7,524 nucleotides of DNA from Bacteroidota bacterium (GCA_023406915.1 JAEXTR010000077.1:1-7524), one strand, 5' to 3'. Shown: positions 1-5,373, counted from the stretch's first letter. Translations and numbers: made by a program. Notes: a model not told the origin generated them from the letters alone.

Positions 1-877
1 TCACCGCATTGTTGAACGCCTTGTAATGATCCGGATTCGACCTGAACAGCTGATAATTCTGCTTCCAGAACTCCTGCAATTCGTTGACATCTTCATAGGT
101 GTCAATCTGCTGCATGATGGTATGGAATATGTCTGCTTCGCCTGAGTTGCTGGTTTCCTCAACTGTCTCAACCTCAATTGCTTCCCCTCCAGGGGTGGCT
201 GACTGAGTATTCTGCTTCTTGGGCTGCTGCACTTTCGGTTGTGTTACAGGTGCGGCAGCTGTATTCTGTTCTTCGATGGTATCCTGCTGCATCTCTTCAA
301 AGCTATAGATACCAGCCAAGTCCTGCGGGAATGCTTTTCTGATTGCCAGTGCCTCCGCACACTTTGCCAGCATGATGTCCGGCATCTTCATCCAGAAGGA
401 TGTGGCAGAGCCGTCTTTCTTCCGCTGTACATAAGCCTCATAGCGTGCTACTGAATAGATAGGGGCTGTGAAGTCAGTACGGTATATGCCTATCTTTGCA
501 GCTGTGGGGGGTGCCTTATCAAGCCATACATCATGCCACACACCATCAGCACCGCACCAGTAAGGACCATCCTGCCCACCGTACTTGCCGCTTCTCTCAG
601 CAACCACCCTGAATCCGTCAATACCGGTCTGGAAGCTGCCTACCTCCCTGCCCACGCTGCTATCCCACCGCTTCACAAAGTGGATTTGCTTCGTCATCGG
701 GTCCAGTCCGGATTTCTTCGCCACATAAGTGAACAGCTTCAGTTCATCATCAGTGGCACCCTTCGCCACAGTGTCCTTAATCAGCTGTAACTGCTCACGC
801 GTAAATTCCATCTGCTGCACACTCTGCAAAGCTGCTGATCCGTTTGCAGGTGTCGGTAAAGCCATCACATTAGCCAT
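1..877 (-). CDS. bet: Phage recombination protein Bet (RecT/Redbeta-type single-strand annealing protein), 3' end outside window
   Basis: Reading leftward from the ATG at 877-875, the frame stays open for 292 codons to the window edge, so the C-terminus is missing. Residues about 25-195 show the Bet family pattern: a GLDPMTKQIHFVKR block (58-70), TGIDGFRVVAERSGKYGGQDGP (84-105 region), the tryptophan-rich WCGADGVWHDVW (107-118), YRTDF (132-136), and FWMKMPDIMLAKCAEALAIR (161-180) followed by KAFPQDLAGIY. Proteins of this family bind ssDNA and anneal complementary strands, usually working with a phage exonuclease. That partner is not in view and may lie to the left. Residues about 200-245 form a Q/T/E-rich linker, followed by a second, probably helical segment with a DI..IMQQIDTYEDVNELQEFW pattern, beyond the annealing core. 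An AGG lies upstream (CGAGGTATCAA-ATG), and the start overlaps the end of the preceding 86-aa gene by 8 bases, so translational coupling is likely. Family assignment is confident from recognised motifs; no search was run. Confidence 0.93.
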   Translation of the reverse strand, partial: MANVMALPTPANGSAALQSVQQMEFTREQLQLIKDTVAKGATDDELKLFTYVAKKSGLDPMTKQIHFVKRWDSSVGREVGSFQTGIDGFRVVAERSGKYGGQDGPYWCGADGVWHDVWLDKAPPTAAKIGIYRTDFTAPIYSVARYEAYVQRKKDGSATSFWMKMPDIMLAKCAEALAIRKAFPQDLAGIYSFEEMQQDTIEEQNTAAAPVTQPKVQQPKKQNTQSATPGGEAIEVETVEETSNSGEADIFHTIMQQIDTYEDVNELQEFWKQNYQLFRSNPDHYKAFNNAV

Positions 878-1130
878 TTGATACCTCGCTGTTTTTATAT
901 TCCTCCAGCCGCTTTACAGCCCGTCTGATTGCAAAGTCAGTTACGGAGCCGCCTTCACTACTCATCAGGTGTGCGTGCATAATCGCCACCTCTACACAGC
1001 TGATCACCAGGGATTTCGGTTTATCGTTGTTCACCTTGGTGGTGATCCTGTACACATGATCATCAGAATCGATCTTTGTGGTAATCATACCCAGTGAACC
1101 AACCTCAGTGCCTTCATATATCGTTTTCAC
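870..1130 (-). CDS. Small phage early protein, 86 aa, unknown function (GTG start)
   Basis: I do not recognise this protein. The frame extends upstream to an ATG at 1178, but that start would lie inside the Gp157 gene and has no ribosome site. A GTG at 1130-1128 sits 5 bases after a strong GGGAGG (1141-1136) and 10 bases after the Gp157 stop, so the 86-aa product is preferred over the 102-aa one. The protein has a short N-terminal section with TEVGSLGMITTKID, a beta-rich stretch (DHVYRITTKV), and a hydrophobic VISCVEVAIMHAHLMSS segment too short and polar to be a clear membrane anchor. It ends in a charged helix (RRAVKRLEEYKNSE). The stop codon overlaps the bet start by 8 bases. Its place between Gp157 and Bet suggests an accessory role in early DNA metabolism, which is inference from position only. 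Confidence 0.8.
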   Translation of the reverse strand: MKTIYEGTEVGSLGMITTKIDSDDHVYRITTKVNNDKPKSLVISCVEVAIMHAHLMSSEGGSVTDFAIRRAVKRLEEYKNSEVSNG

Positions 1131-1135
1131 TGCTG

Positions 1136-1141
1136 CCTCCC
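1136..1141 (-). promoter_or_regulatory. Shine-Dalgarno deciding the GTG start of the 86-aa gene
   Basis: GGGAGG on the minus strand, 5 bases before GTG 1130-1128 and sharing its first base with the TAG stop of the Gp157 gene. It is much stronger than anything before the upstream ATG at 1178. Confidence 0.75.
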
Positions 1142-1731
1142 TATTTAATCTGAATGTTGTTTTTCTCAATGATCTCAATGCCCATCGGCAGAAAGCCGGC
1201 TTCCTTATGCAGTGCCTTTACCGCATTCTTATCCAGCTCCTTAACCACCTTGATACGCAGCAGATCCGGGAAGTGCTGTTCCAGCTCCGTATAATCAAGA
1301 CTGATGTCATACACCTCAGTGGATTTCCTCCAGCCGATCTCGTATGTCTCCGCCTTAACCTTTTCACCGGCAGGGATAATCTTTGTCAGGAACTGCTTAA
1401 TCCGGTTTGCAGCATTCTGTACAAACTTCTTCCGATCCTGCAGCTTCTTGATCTCCGCATCAATCGCATCTGCAAACCCGGTTGCATGTTTGTAATAGTG
1501 CACCACATCACAGATCAGCTCATCACGCTGATTGTACAGCGTCTCCAGCTCCGCAGAGGCAATCTCGTCAATCTCTCCCGTCTCCGGGTTCACTGCACGC
1601 TCAATCGCCTCTTCAATCCTCCGGTCAATCTTATAAATCGCCCAGGATATACTCGGGGTGCTCTTCGGTGCAGGCAGTGTCATCTCAGCTGTCTGTTGCA
1701 CCGTATCGGTTGTTTTGTTACTTTTCGCCAT
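1141..1731 (-). CDS. Siphovirus Gp157-family protein
   Basis: This 196-aa protein matches the Siphovirus Gp157 family layout: an N-terminal helical half with a long coiled coil (about 85-118, DAIDAEIKKLQDRKKFVQNAANRIKQFL), then a beta-rich C-terminal part. That part contains the family hallmarks AETYEIGWRKSTEV (127-140), FPDLLRIKVVKELDKNAVKALHKEG-like (154-178) and a final PMGIEIIEKNNIQIK. Family members occur in the early, recombination-linked modules of siphophages, and the founding members come from Streptococcus thermophilus phages. No biochemical activity can be assigned. The first about 28 residues are Thr/Pro/Gln-rich and look unstructured. ATG 1731 follows an AGG at 1743-1741 by 9 bases; a GTG one codon upstream (1734) is an almost equal alternative at 6 bases. 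The start lies just after the stop of the 152-aa gene (1738), and the product precedes the 86-aa gene and bet in the same transcript. Confidence 0.88.
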   Translation of the reverse strand: MAKSNKTTDTVQQTAEMTLPAPKSTPSISWAIYKIDRRIEEAIERAVNPETGEIDEIASAELETLYNQRDELICDVVHYYKHATGFADAIDAEIKKLQDRKKFVQNAANRIKQFLTKIIPAGEKVKAETYEIGWRKSTEVYDISLDYTELEQHFPDLLRIKVVKELDKNAVKALHKEAGFLPMGIEIIEKNNIQIK

Positions 1732-1737
1732 CACATT

Positions 1738-2196
1738 TTACCTTTCATTAGGTGAAGTAAGCACAACAGCCTCGGACGTCATACGGGGCTGTTGCTGTTT
1801 TAAATCGTCACTTAAAAATGTCTCGTCATTCAGGAATGATCCGCCGTAGGAGGAGTCATTCAGTCTGTACAGATTCTCCACCACCGGATCTGTATCCGGC
1901 ATAGCAAACCTGTCTACACGCTCCTTGGCACGCTTCCGCATTTCAAGTAAAGTCTCTCTGTTGATGTCTGTCAGCTCTTTCTGAATCGGAAAGTTCAGTT
2001 CGTTCGCAATCATATGCTCTGCCTGATCCTGGATCCTCCGTTGCCGCTGCAGATCATGATGCAGTTTGTTGCTGTGGATCATCGCCTTAATGGCAGTGGT
2101 GCTGATGTCCCAGGTTACGCGCAGCGCCTTACGAAGCGTGCTGCGGTTCCGCATCCTGAGGGCAAGCGCCCAGTGGGATTGTAATAATTGGTTCAT
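1738..2196 (-). CDS. Hypothetical phage early protein, 152 aa
   Basis: I do not recognise this protein. It is strongly basic and helical over residues 1-105 (RMRNRSTLRKALR near the start, HHDLQRQRRIQDQ about 47-59, LLEMRKRAKERVDRF about 83-97). The C-terminal tail from about 100 onward is acidic, Ser/Asn-rich and looks disordered (NDSSYGGSFLNDETFLSDD). There is no signal peptide, membrane segment or cysteine motif. The ATG at 2196 overlaps the TGA of the upstream gene as ATGA (2193-2196), with GAGGG about 5 bases before it, so start and coupling are well supported. It lies between a zinc-ribbon regulator and Gp157 in the early operon. Nucleic-acid binding is possible from its charge, but that is speculative. 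Confidence 0.8.
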   Translation of the reverse strand: MNQLLQSHWALALRMRNRSTLRKALRVTWDISTTAIKAMIHSNKLHHDLQRQRRIQDQAEHMIANELNFPIQKELTDINRETLLEMRKRAKERVDRFAMPDTDPVVENLYRLNDSSYGGSFLNDETFLSDDLKQQQPRMTSEAVVLTSPNER

Positions 2197-2642
2197 GATA
2201 CCCTCGCTTCCTTTCTGGAATGTGTAGTCGCCCCACTATACTCATCCTTTATTGCCTGGTACTTCTGTACCTTCAGCTCTTCAATTGCAGCCTTATTCTT
2301 TTTCATCCGGCTGCATTTCGGGCAAACCTCCACCCAGTAAAACCTGCCCGGTTCACGCATCGTGAACTTGTTGCAGATCTTGCAGTAAAAGCATGTCTCA
2401 TCTGTTGGTATCTCTTGCGTTTTGCGCACCTGCTTCGGTGTCCTTTTCCGGGTGGGGATTACCATCACCGTATTCATTCTGATATACTCCTGCAGAGATT
2501 CCAGGGGGATCATCGGCTTATTCTGCACCAGGCACACACCTAGCTTCCCTTCCTCTACCAGGCTCACAATCCTGTTTCTTCCCACGCCCATAGCTTCGGC
2601 AGCTTTGCCGTAGCTGTACAGCAGTTTTCTCGGCCGTCTCAT
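2193..2642 (-). CDS. Excisionase-type HTH protein with C-terminal zinc ribbon
   Basis: This 149-aa protein appears to combine two parts. Residues about 8-55 resemble the MerR/excisionase-like HTH (HTH_17) fold: YSYGKAAEAMGVGRNRIVSLVEEGKL, then a wing and PMIPLESLQEYI, the usual closing of such domains. After a basic linker (about 60-78, RKRTPKQVRK) come cysteines at 84, 87, 90, 107 and 110 (CFYCKIC and CPKC), which can build a four-cysteine zinc ribbon with one spare cysteine. The C-terminus is a lysine-rich helix and a polar tail. Both parts point to DNA or RNA binding in the cytoplasm, as a regulator or DNA-processing accessory. The ATG at 2642 overlaps the upstream TGA (ATGA, 2639-2642) and has AGAGG 9 bases ahead. 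Domain naming rests on motif reading only; no search was done. Confidence 0.82.
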   Translation of the reverse strand: MRRPRKLLYSYGKAAEAMGVGRNRIVSLVEEGKLGVCLVQNKPMIPLESLQEYIRMNTVMVIPTRKRTPKQVRKTQEIPTDETCFYCKICNKFTMREPGRFYWVEVCPKCSRMKKNKAAIEELKVQKYQAIKDEYSGATTHSRKEARVS

Positions 2643-3025
2643 TTCAGCACCTCTTTCAGTTCAGCTATCCTCCGCTCGATCTTTTGCAGTTTCAGAATAA
2701 TGTCCTGCTTCTCCTCCGTGGTCAGTTCATTATCCTGTGTGCTTTCCACAGTCAGGGCCACCAGTGCCGCGCTCTCCGTATTCAGCCGTGCAACCTCTTC
2801 CAGTGCAGTGGTGCACTCAGGTGCAGTCAGCTGTGTCAGAAACCCGTGCCGGTCAAAAAACCGCATCAGCTCCGTATAGTCAGTTACTGAGATGTCTTTT
2901 CCGCTGTTCAGCAGATAGTAAAGCCGGTGTTTCGTCCACCTGCCCCCCAGCTGCTGTGCCAGCCAGCTTAATTGCAGGTCACTGTCATTGATGATTCTTC
3001 TGATGTCGTCTATCGCTTTACACAT
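2639..3025 (-). CDS. Probable HTH DNA-binding protein with C-terminal coiled coil
   Basis: Residues about 5-58 look like a Cro/XRE-type helix-turn-helix: an N-terminal helix (DDIRRIIND), LQLSWLAQQLGG (18-28) followed by the recognition-helix candidate TKHRLYYLLNSG (31-42), then ISVTDYTELMRFFDRHG. Residues about 75-128 are helical with heptad character (LEEVARLNTESAALVALTVES, then IILKLQKIERRIAELKEVLK), which suggests oligomerisation. The 128-aa product could be a Cro- or CII-like regulator of the early operon, but its target is not evident. It is the first gene after a 68-base gap, and its ribosome site is poor (GGGA 11 bases before ATG 3025). Translation may therefore be weak, or it may have its own promoter. 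The downstream gene overlaps it by ATGA. No better in-frame start is available nearby. Confidence 0.75.
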   Translation of the reverse strand: MCKAIDDIRRIINDSDLQLSWLAQQLGGRWTKHRLYYLLNSGKDISVTDYTELMRFFDRHGFLTQLTAPECTTALEEVARLNTESAALVALTVESTQDNELTTEEKQDIILKLQKIERRIAELKEVLK

Positions 3026-3093
3026 ATTATGTTATTTCCCGTGATGTTTATAGTGAAGTGTGGTAGATTCTAAGCTACCCGGTCACGATGTTG

Positions 3094-3351
3094 TTACTGT
3101 ACTTTTTCTTGGTAGTTGTGCTCAAAAACATCCTTTTTGGATACAACTGGTGAGGGTTGAAGGAATTTGATATAGTCCCCCTTCTCCCCATTCTGGATAC
3201 CAAAACGATTGGTAATGTGGAACGGGTAATTGATCTGGATAGCTTCCACGCTGCGGCCAGTGTGAATGTGCTGATATTCCTTAAAGCCCTCAAAGTTATC
3301 GGGGGTAATACCGGAAAGATCAGTGCTGCGGTTGGTGTTGGCTGGTTTCAT
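3094..3351 (-). CDS. Small phage protein with PGDYI-like C-terminus, 85 aa
   Basis: The C-terminal half (about 48-82) has a pattern common in small phage proteins: a residue-poor strand, EKGDYIKF (56-63), a Pro/Ser stretch and SKKDVFEHNYQ (71-81). This resembles the short 'GDYI...pvs...vFe..Y' domain seen in many phage hypothetical proteins. The function of those proteins is unknown, and so is this one. The N-terminal about 28 residues look flexible. The ATG at 3351 overlaps the TGA of the ribbon-helix-helix gene as ATGA (3348-3351), with AGGG about 9 bases ahead, which supports both the start and the reading frame over the competing shorter frame at 3075-3293. It is followed by 68 bases without a gene. 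Confidence 0.72.
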   Translation of the reverse strand: MKPANTNRSTDLSGITPDNFEGFKEYQHIHTGRSVEAIQINYPFHITNRFGIQNGEKGDYIKFLQPSPVVSKKDVFEHNYQEKVQ

Positions 3352-3569
3352 GATGCAACCCTTTCATTCTTGGTACTGTATTCAGGATAGTTCAGGGCGC
3401 GGAGACCGGCAATAACAGCACGCTCGGCAACATCCTTGATAGAAGTTGATACCTCCCGGCTCTCCTGTGTTGCGATCTCTCTAAGGTGGTGGTACAAGTC
3501 TCGTTCAAAATAAACCTGCATATAATCCTTGCGGGTCTTAGCGGTTTTGTTTTTGTTCTTGTTATTCAT
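3348..3569 (-). CDS. Ribbon-helix-helix-like regulator, first gene of the leftward early operon
   Basis: This 73-aa basic protein has a layout typical of Arc/CopG/MetJ-type ribbon-helix-helix proteins. It has a lysine-rich N-terminal arm (1-14), a short beta strand DYMQVYF (15-21), helix A (about 22-37, ERDLYHHLREIATQES), a turn and helix B (about 44-59, IKDVAERAVIAGLRAL), then a polar tail. RHH dimers bind operator DNA with the beta ribbon, so an operator-binding role next to the switch is likely but not proven. The ATG at 3569 is preceded by GGAG (3581-3578) at 8 bases and lies about 44 bases after the probable start point of the leftward promoter. It occupies the place where lambdoid phages carry cro. 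The helix prediction is by eye. Confidence 0.78.
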   Translation of the reverse strand: MNNKNKNKTAKTRKDYMQVYFERDLYHHLREIATQESREVSTSIKDVAERAVIAGLRALNYPEYSTKNERVAS

Positions 3570-3619
3570 TATTTTAACTCCGTATGTAAGTAAATAAGTT
3601 ATTCAAAAGTTACACCTAT

Positions 3620-3648
3620 AAGATATAGTTTAAAACTATCATTGTCAA
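3620..3648 (-). promoter_or_regulatory. Leftward early promoter (PL/PR-like)
   Basis: On the minus strand a perfect -35 TTGACA (3648-3643) is followed by exactly 17 bases and TATCTT (3625-3620) as -10 (4 of 6). Transcription would begin near 3613, giving a leader of about 44 bases with GGAG before the RHH start. The palindromic operator fills the spacer, so repressor binding should block RNA polymerase. Confidence 0.7.
3625..3639. promoter_or_regulatory. Repressor operator O1 (perfect 15-base palindrome)
   Basis: ATAGTTT-A-AAACTAT, two 7-base arms around a single central A. It lies between the -35 and -10 of the leftward promoter, the position expected for a repressor operator. Assignment to the adjacent CI-like protein is inference; the RHH protein is an alternative ligand. 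Confidence 0.72.
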
Positions 3649-3662
3649 TAGTTATAGATTAA
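3648..3662. promoter_or_regulatory. Possible degenerate operator O2
   Basis: ATAGTTATAGATTAA matches the O1 palindrome at 10 of 15 positions, with the left ATAGTT half intact and a poor right half. Its centre is 23 bases from O1 and 26 from O3, close to two helical turns each. The sequence is AT-rich, so a chance match is possible. Confidence 0.35.
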
Positions 3663-3667
3663 ATTTT

Positions 3668-3673
3668 TACAAT
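3668..3673 (+). promoter_or_regulatory. Possible -10 of the repressor promoter (PRM-like)
   Basis: TACAAT (5 of 6 to TATAAT) ends 13 bases before the repressor ATG, so transcription from it would start about 6-8 bases before the gene. No good -35 lies at 17 bases (TCAATA, 3 of 6); TTGTCA at 3642-3647 is a 5 of 6 match but 20 bases away. A weak -35 fits a promoter that needs activation. Confidence 0.4.
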
Positions 3674-3688
3674 AAAGTTTAAAATTAT
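3674..3688. promoter_or_regulatory. Operator O3 covering the repressor start codon
   Basis: AAAGTTTAAAATTAT matches the O1 palindrome at 13 of 15 positions (differences at positions 2 and 12) and covers the first two bases of the repressor ATG at 3687. Binding here would repress the repressor's own transcription, comparable in logic to lambda OR3. Confidence 0.6.
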
Positions 3689-4364
3689 GAGCCTCGGTCG
3701 TAGAATTAAAAATATACGCGCATCCCTTGGTTATAGTCAGAAGGACTTTGCCGACCGTTTTGGGTACAATAATAATGTAGTTGTGAGCGCATGGGAGGGG
3801 GACAAAAGCGAACCGCCATTGAAGGTTATCAAGGAATTGGCCCGCCTTGGTGGGGTCACGCTTGACTGGCTATTGACAGGAGAAGACTCAGTAAACAATC
3901 CCCCCAGGGTAAACCTTGACACATTGAAGATAAATGACAGAAGCGTAACACTTAAACACATCCCTATAGTGGGTGTATTCAGTGGAGGAGATCCAAAGTT
4001 GATCTACAGAGAGGATAATATATTAGGCCAGCTGGATGTCATGGAACTGCAGAGCACAACCAACCTTTTCGCCGTCCAGGTGGAAGGTGATTCCATGATC
4101 CACCCTACCAACAAAGACAAATCCATTGAACCCGGTGATTTTGCAATCGTAGATACATCAATCCCCCCAATGTCAGGGGATATAGTCGCCATCTCACTCA
4201 AAAATGGCAGACAGATGATCAAACAATTTGTTGTTGACAAAGCAGGTGAAATCGAACTGAGAAGCTATAACAAGGATGAACACCCGGTTATCTATATCAA
4301 TTACTCAGACATCGATGCCATCTATAAAGTAGTTTGGATTCAACCAAAGCGGAAGAAACCGTAA
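3687..4364 (+). CDS. CI-like phage repressor: XRE-family HTH plus S24 (LexA-type) peptidase domain
   Basis: This 225-aa protein is of usual length for CI/LexA-type repressors. Residues 3-64 form the XRE HTH (LGRRIKNIRASLGYSQKDFADRFG, then VSAWEGDKSEPPLKVIKELARLGGVTLDWLLTG). After a linker, residues about 90-218 are the S24 peptidase fold with the nucleophile Ser136 in VEGDSMIHP and the general-base Lys179 in RQMIKQF; EPGDFAIVD and GDIVAIS are also family-typical. At the place of the normal Ala-Gly self-cleavage bond (family pattern AAGEP) this protein reads SGGDP (99-103), so the scissile pair would be Gly-Gly. It should bind operators at 3625-3688, maintaining lysogeny and controlling itself. 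The gene is divergent from the early operon and upstream of the cargo genes. No Shine-Dalgarno is visible before ATG 3687, and no downstream start would keep the HTH intact. Confidence 0.95.
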   Translation: MSLGRRIKNIRASLGYSQKDFADRFGYNNNVVVSAWEGDKSEPPLKVIKELARLGGVTLDWLLTGEDSVNNPPRVNLDTLKINDRSVTLKHIPIVGVFSGGDPKLIYREDNILGQLDVMELQSTTNLFAVQVEGDSMIHPTNKDKSIEPGDFAIVDTSIPPMSGDIVAISLKNGRQMIKQFVVDKAGEIELRSYNKDEHPVIYINYSDIDAIYKVVWIQPKRKKP

Positions 4365-4395
4365 ACAAATACTAAATACTTATTCATGCTTCATT

Positions 4396-4401
4396 GGGAG
4401 G
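4396..4401 (+). promoter_or_regulatory. Shine-Dalgarno deciding the start of lipoprotein 1
   Basis: GGGAGG lies 4 bases before ATG 4406. It excludes the in-frame TTG at 4394, whose codons would read through the ribosome site itself. The same GGAGGAAATATGAA arrangement precedes lipoprotein 2. Confidence 0.85.
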
Positions 4402-4405
4402 AAAT

Positions 4406-4885
4406 ATGAAGAAGGTTCTACTCTCTGTCCTTGCAATTATTGTTGTTACCTTGACTGGTTGCACTGGTGCGAATCTACACATTTCATCTGATTACACCTT
4501 TGGGAAAAGAAAGGAAGCAAAATTTGGCGACCCTATCGCGAATATCTACTATTCTACTGCCAAAACTGCGTTAGTTACCGGTGAACCAGTTGATATGAAC
4601 ATGTTCTTTACACAAGAGTACAGATACAGAGGATTTATTAAGTCGATCTTAAAAATCAGCTACCGTGAGTTTTCCGTAAAGGACTTTGGAACATTAATCA
4701 AACCAGATTTTTCATATACTTATGAATATGAAATCACGCTCCCCGATACTATCCACCTAAACAGCATCAAGGTACTGGTGCATAAGGCAAACAACCAGGG
4801 AATAGAGTACACAGTACTTGATGATGGTGGTTTAGTTGATTCTTTAAGGACGAAGTATAAATCAACCGGAGACATGCCTAAATAA
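4406..4885 (+). CDS. Predicted small lipoprotein 1 (cargo gene, unknown function)
   Basis: The 159-aa protein begins with a lipoprotein signal: MKK, a hydrophobic stretch (4-16) and lipobox LTGC with the lipidated Cys19. No aspartate follows the cysteine, so in a Gram-negative cell the outer membrane is the default destination. The mature part is soluble and beta-rich. It shares with the next gene a GDP-type turn and Ile/Tyr strand (41-49), LPDTI (112-116) and an H...NNQGIEY.VLDDGG block (126-142), so the two are paralogues. I know no family for it. It lies 41 bases after the repressor stop with no terminator between, so it is probably made in the lysogen. Known phage lipoproteins in such places include Ltp of phage TP-J34 (superinfection exclusion) and Llp of T5 (receptor blocking). 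That parallel is by position and type, not by sequence. Confidence 0.88.
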   Translation: MKKVLLSVLAIIVVTLTGCTGANLHISSDYTFGKRKEAKFGDPIANIYYSTAKTALVTGEPVDMNMFFTQEYRYRGFIKSILKISYREFSVKDFGTLIKPDFSYTYEYEITLPDTIHLNSIKVLVHKANNQGIEYTVLDDGGLVDSLRTKYKSTGDMPK

Positions 4886-4917
4886 ACTCACTCTCAATAA
4901 TTAAAATTGGAGGAAAT

Positions 4918-5373
4918 ATGAAATACATCTTCGCAGTTCTCATTTCGGTGATGGTGCTAGGATGTGCCGCAACTCAGGAAGGTATCACATCAGTGAGACT
5001 CTTCCCTGCTGATCTTGAATTCCAGCATAAAGCCAGCGTAGGGAACCCTATGATTACAATCCTGTACACAATCACAAAGCCCCGCTCACCGTACGAACAA
5101 ACCTACGGGACTGTTCATCTTCAGGATGTTTACAGCTACCACAGCTTTGTTGACGGTGTTCTCATGATAACAGCTGATGAGCAAGTTAAAAACTCTCCTT
5201 TAAATTACTACCGATACAGTTTAAAAAACTTGCCCGATACGATTGCAATCCAAGACCTTAGAATTGCCATCCACTCAGTTGATAATCAGTCCATTGTGTA
5301 TAGAATTCTTAATGATGGTGGAATAGATCGCATAAACAGAAGGATCAAACAACAGTATCAGTTACCGCAGTAA
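4918..5373 (+). CDS. Predicted small lipoprotein 2, paralogue of lipoprotein 1
   Basis: The 151-aa protein has a short signal (MKYIFAVLISVMV) and lipobox VLGC with lipidated Cys16 followed by Ala-Ala, so outer-membrane sorting is expected in a Gram-negative host. The mature part matches lipoprotein 1 at GNPMITILY (42-50), LPDTI (105-109), an H...DNQSIVY.ILNDGG block (119-135) and a basic C-terminal helix (RINRRIKQQY). The middle sections differ clearly, so this is an old duplication or the two have diverged fast. GGAGG (4909-4913) stands 4 bases before ATG 4918, the same arrangement as in the first copy, and only 32 bases separate the genes. The function is unknown. Acting as a pair at the cell surface, for example in superinfection exclusion, is a reasonable guess but not shown. 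Confidence 0.88.
   Translation: MKYIFAVLISVMVLGCAATQEGITSVRLFPADLEFQHKASVGNPMITILYTITKPRSPYEQTYGTVHLQDVYSYHSFVDGVLMITADEQVKNSPLNYYRYSLKNLPDTIAIQDLRIAIHSVDNQSIVYRILNDGGIDRINRRIKQQYQLPQ

Noticed and set aside
533..790. Plus-strand frame antisense to bet
   Set aside because: Opposite a clearly conserved Bet sequence, with no family resemblance and no ribosome site.
1078..1755. Long plus-strand open frame of 225 codons opposite Gp157
   Set aside because: It lies antisense to a recognisable family gene, has no ribosome site, and is rich in Leu/Cys/Arg as expected for a shadow frame.
3062..3079. Hairpin GGTAG...CTACC in the gap 3026-3093 as a terminator
   Set aside because: Only 5 pairs, an 8-base loop and no T run on either strand.
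3075..3293. Alternative minus-strand frame overlapping the PGDYI-like gene
   Set aside because: The competing frame 3094-3351 has the ATGA coupling and a recognisable C-terminal pattern; this one has neither.
3157..3390. Plus-strand 77-codon frame in the early operon
   Set aside because: Antisense to two coupled minus-strand genes and without its own ribosome site.
3593..3603. Palindrome AATAAGTTATT as a fourth operator
   Set aside because: It shares only the short GTT core with the 15-base operator and lies in AT-rich leader; chance is likely.
4365..4405. Terminator or separate promoter between repressor and lipoprotein 1
   Set aside because: No stem with T run and no convincing -35/-10 pair is visible in the 41 bases.
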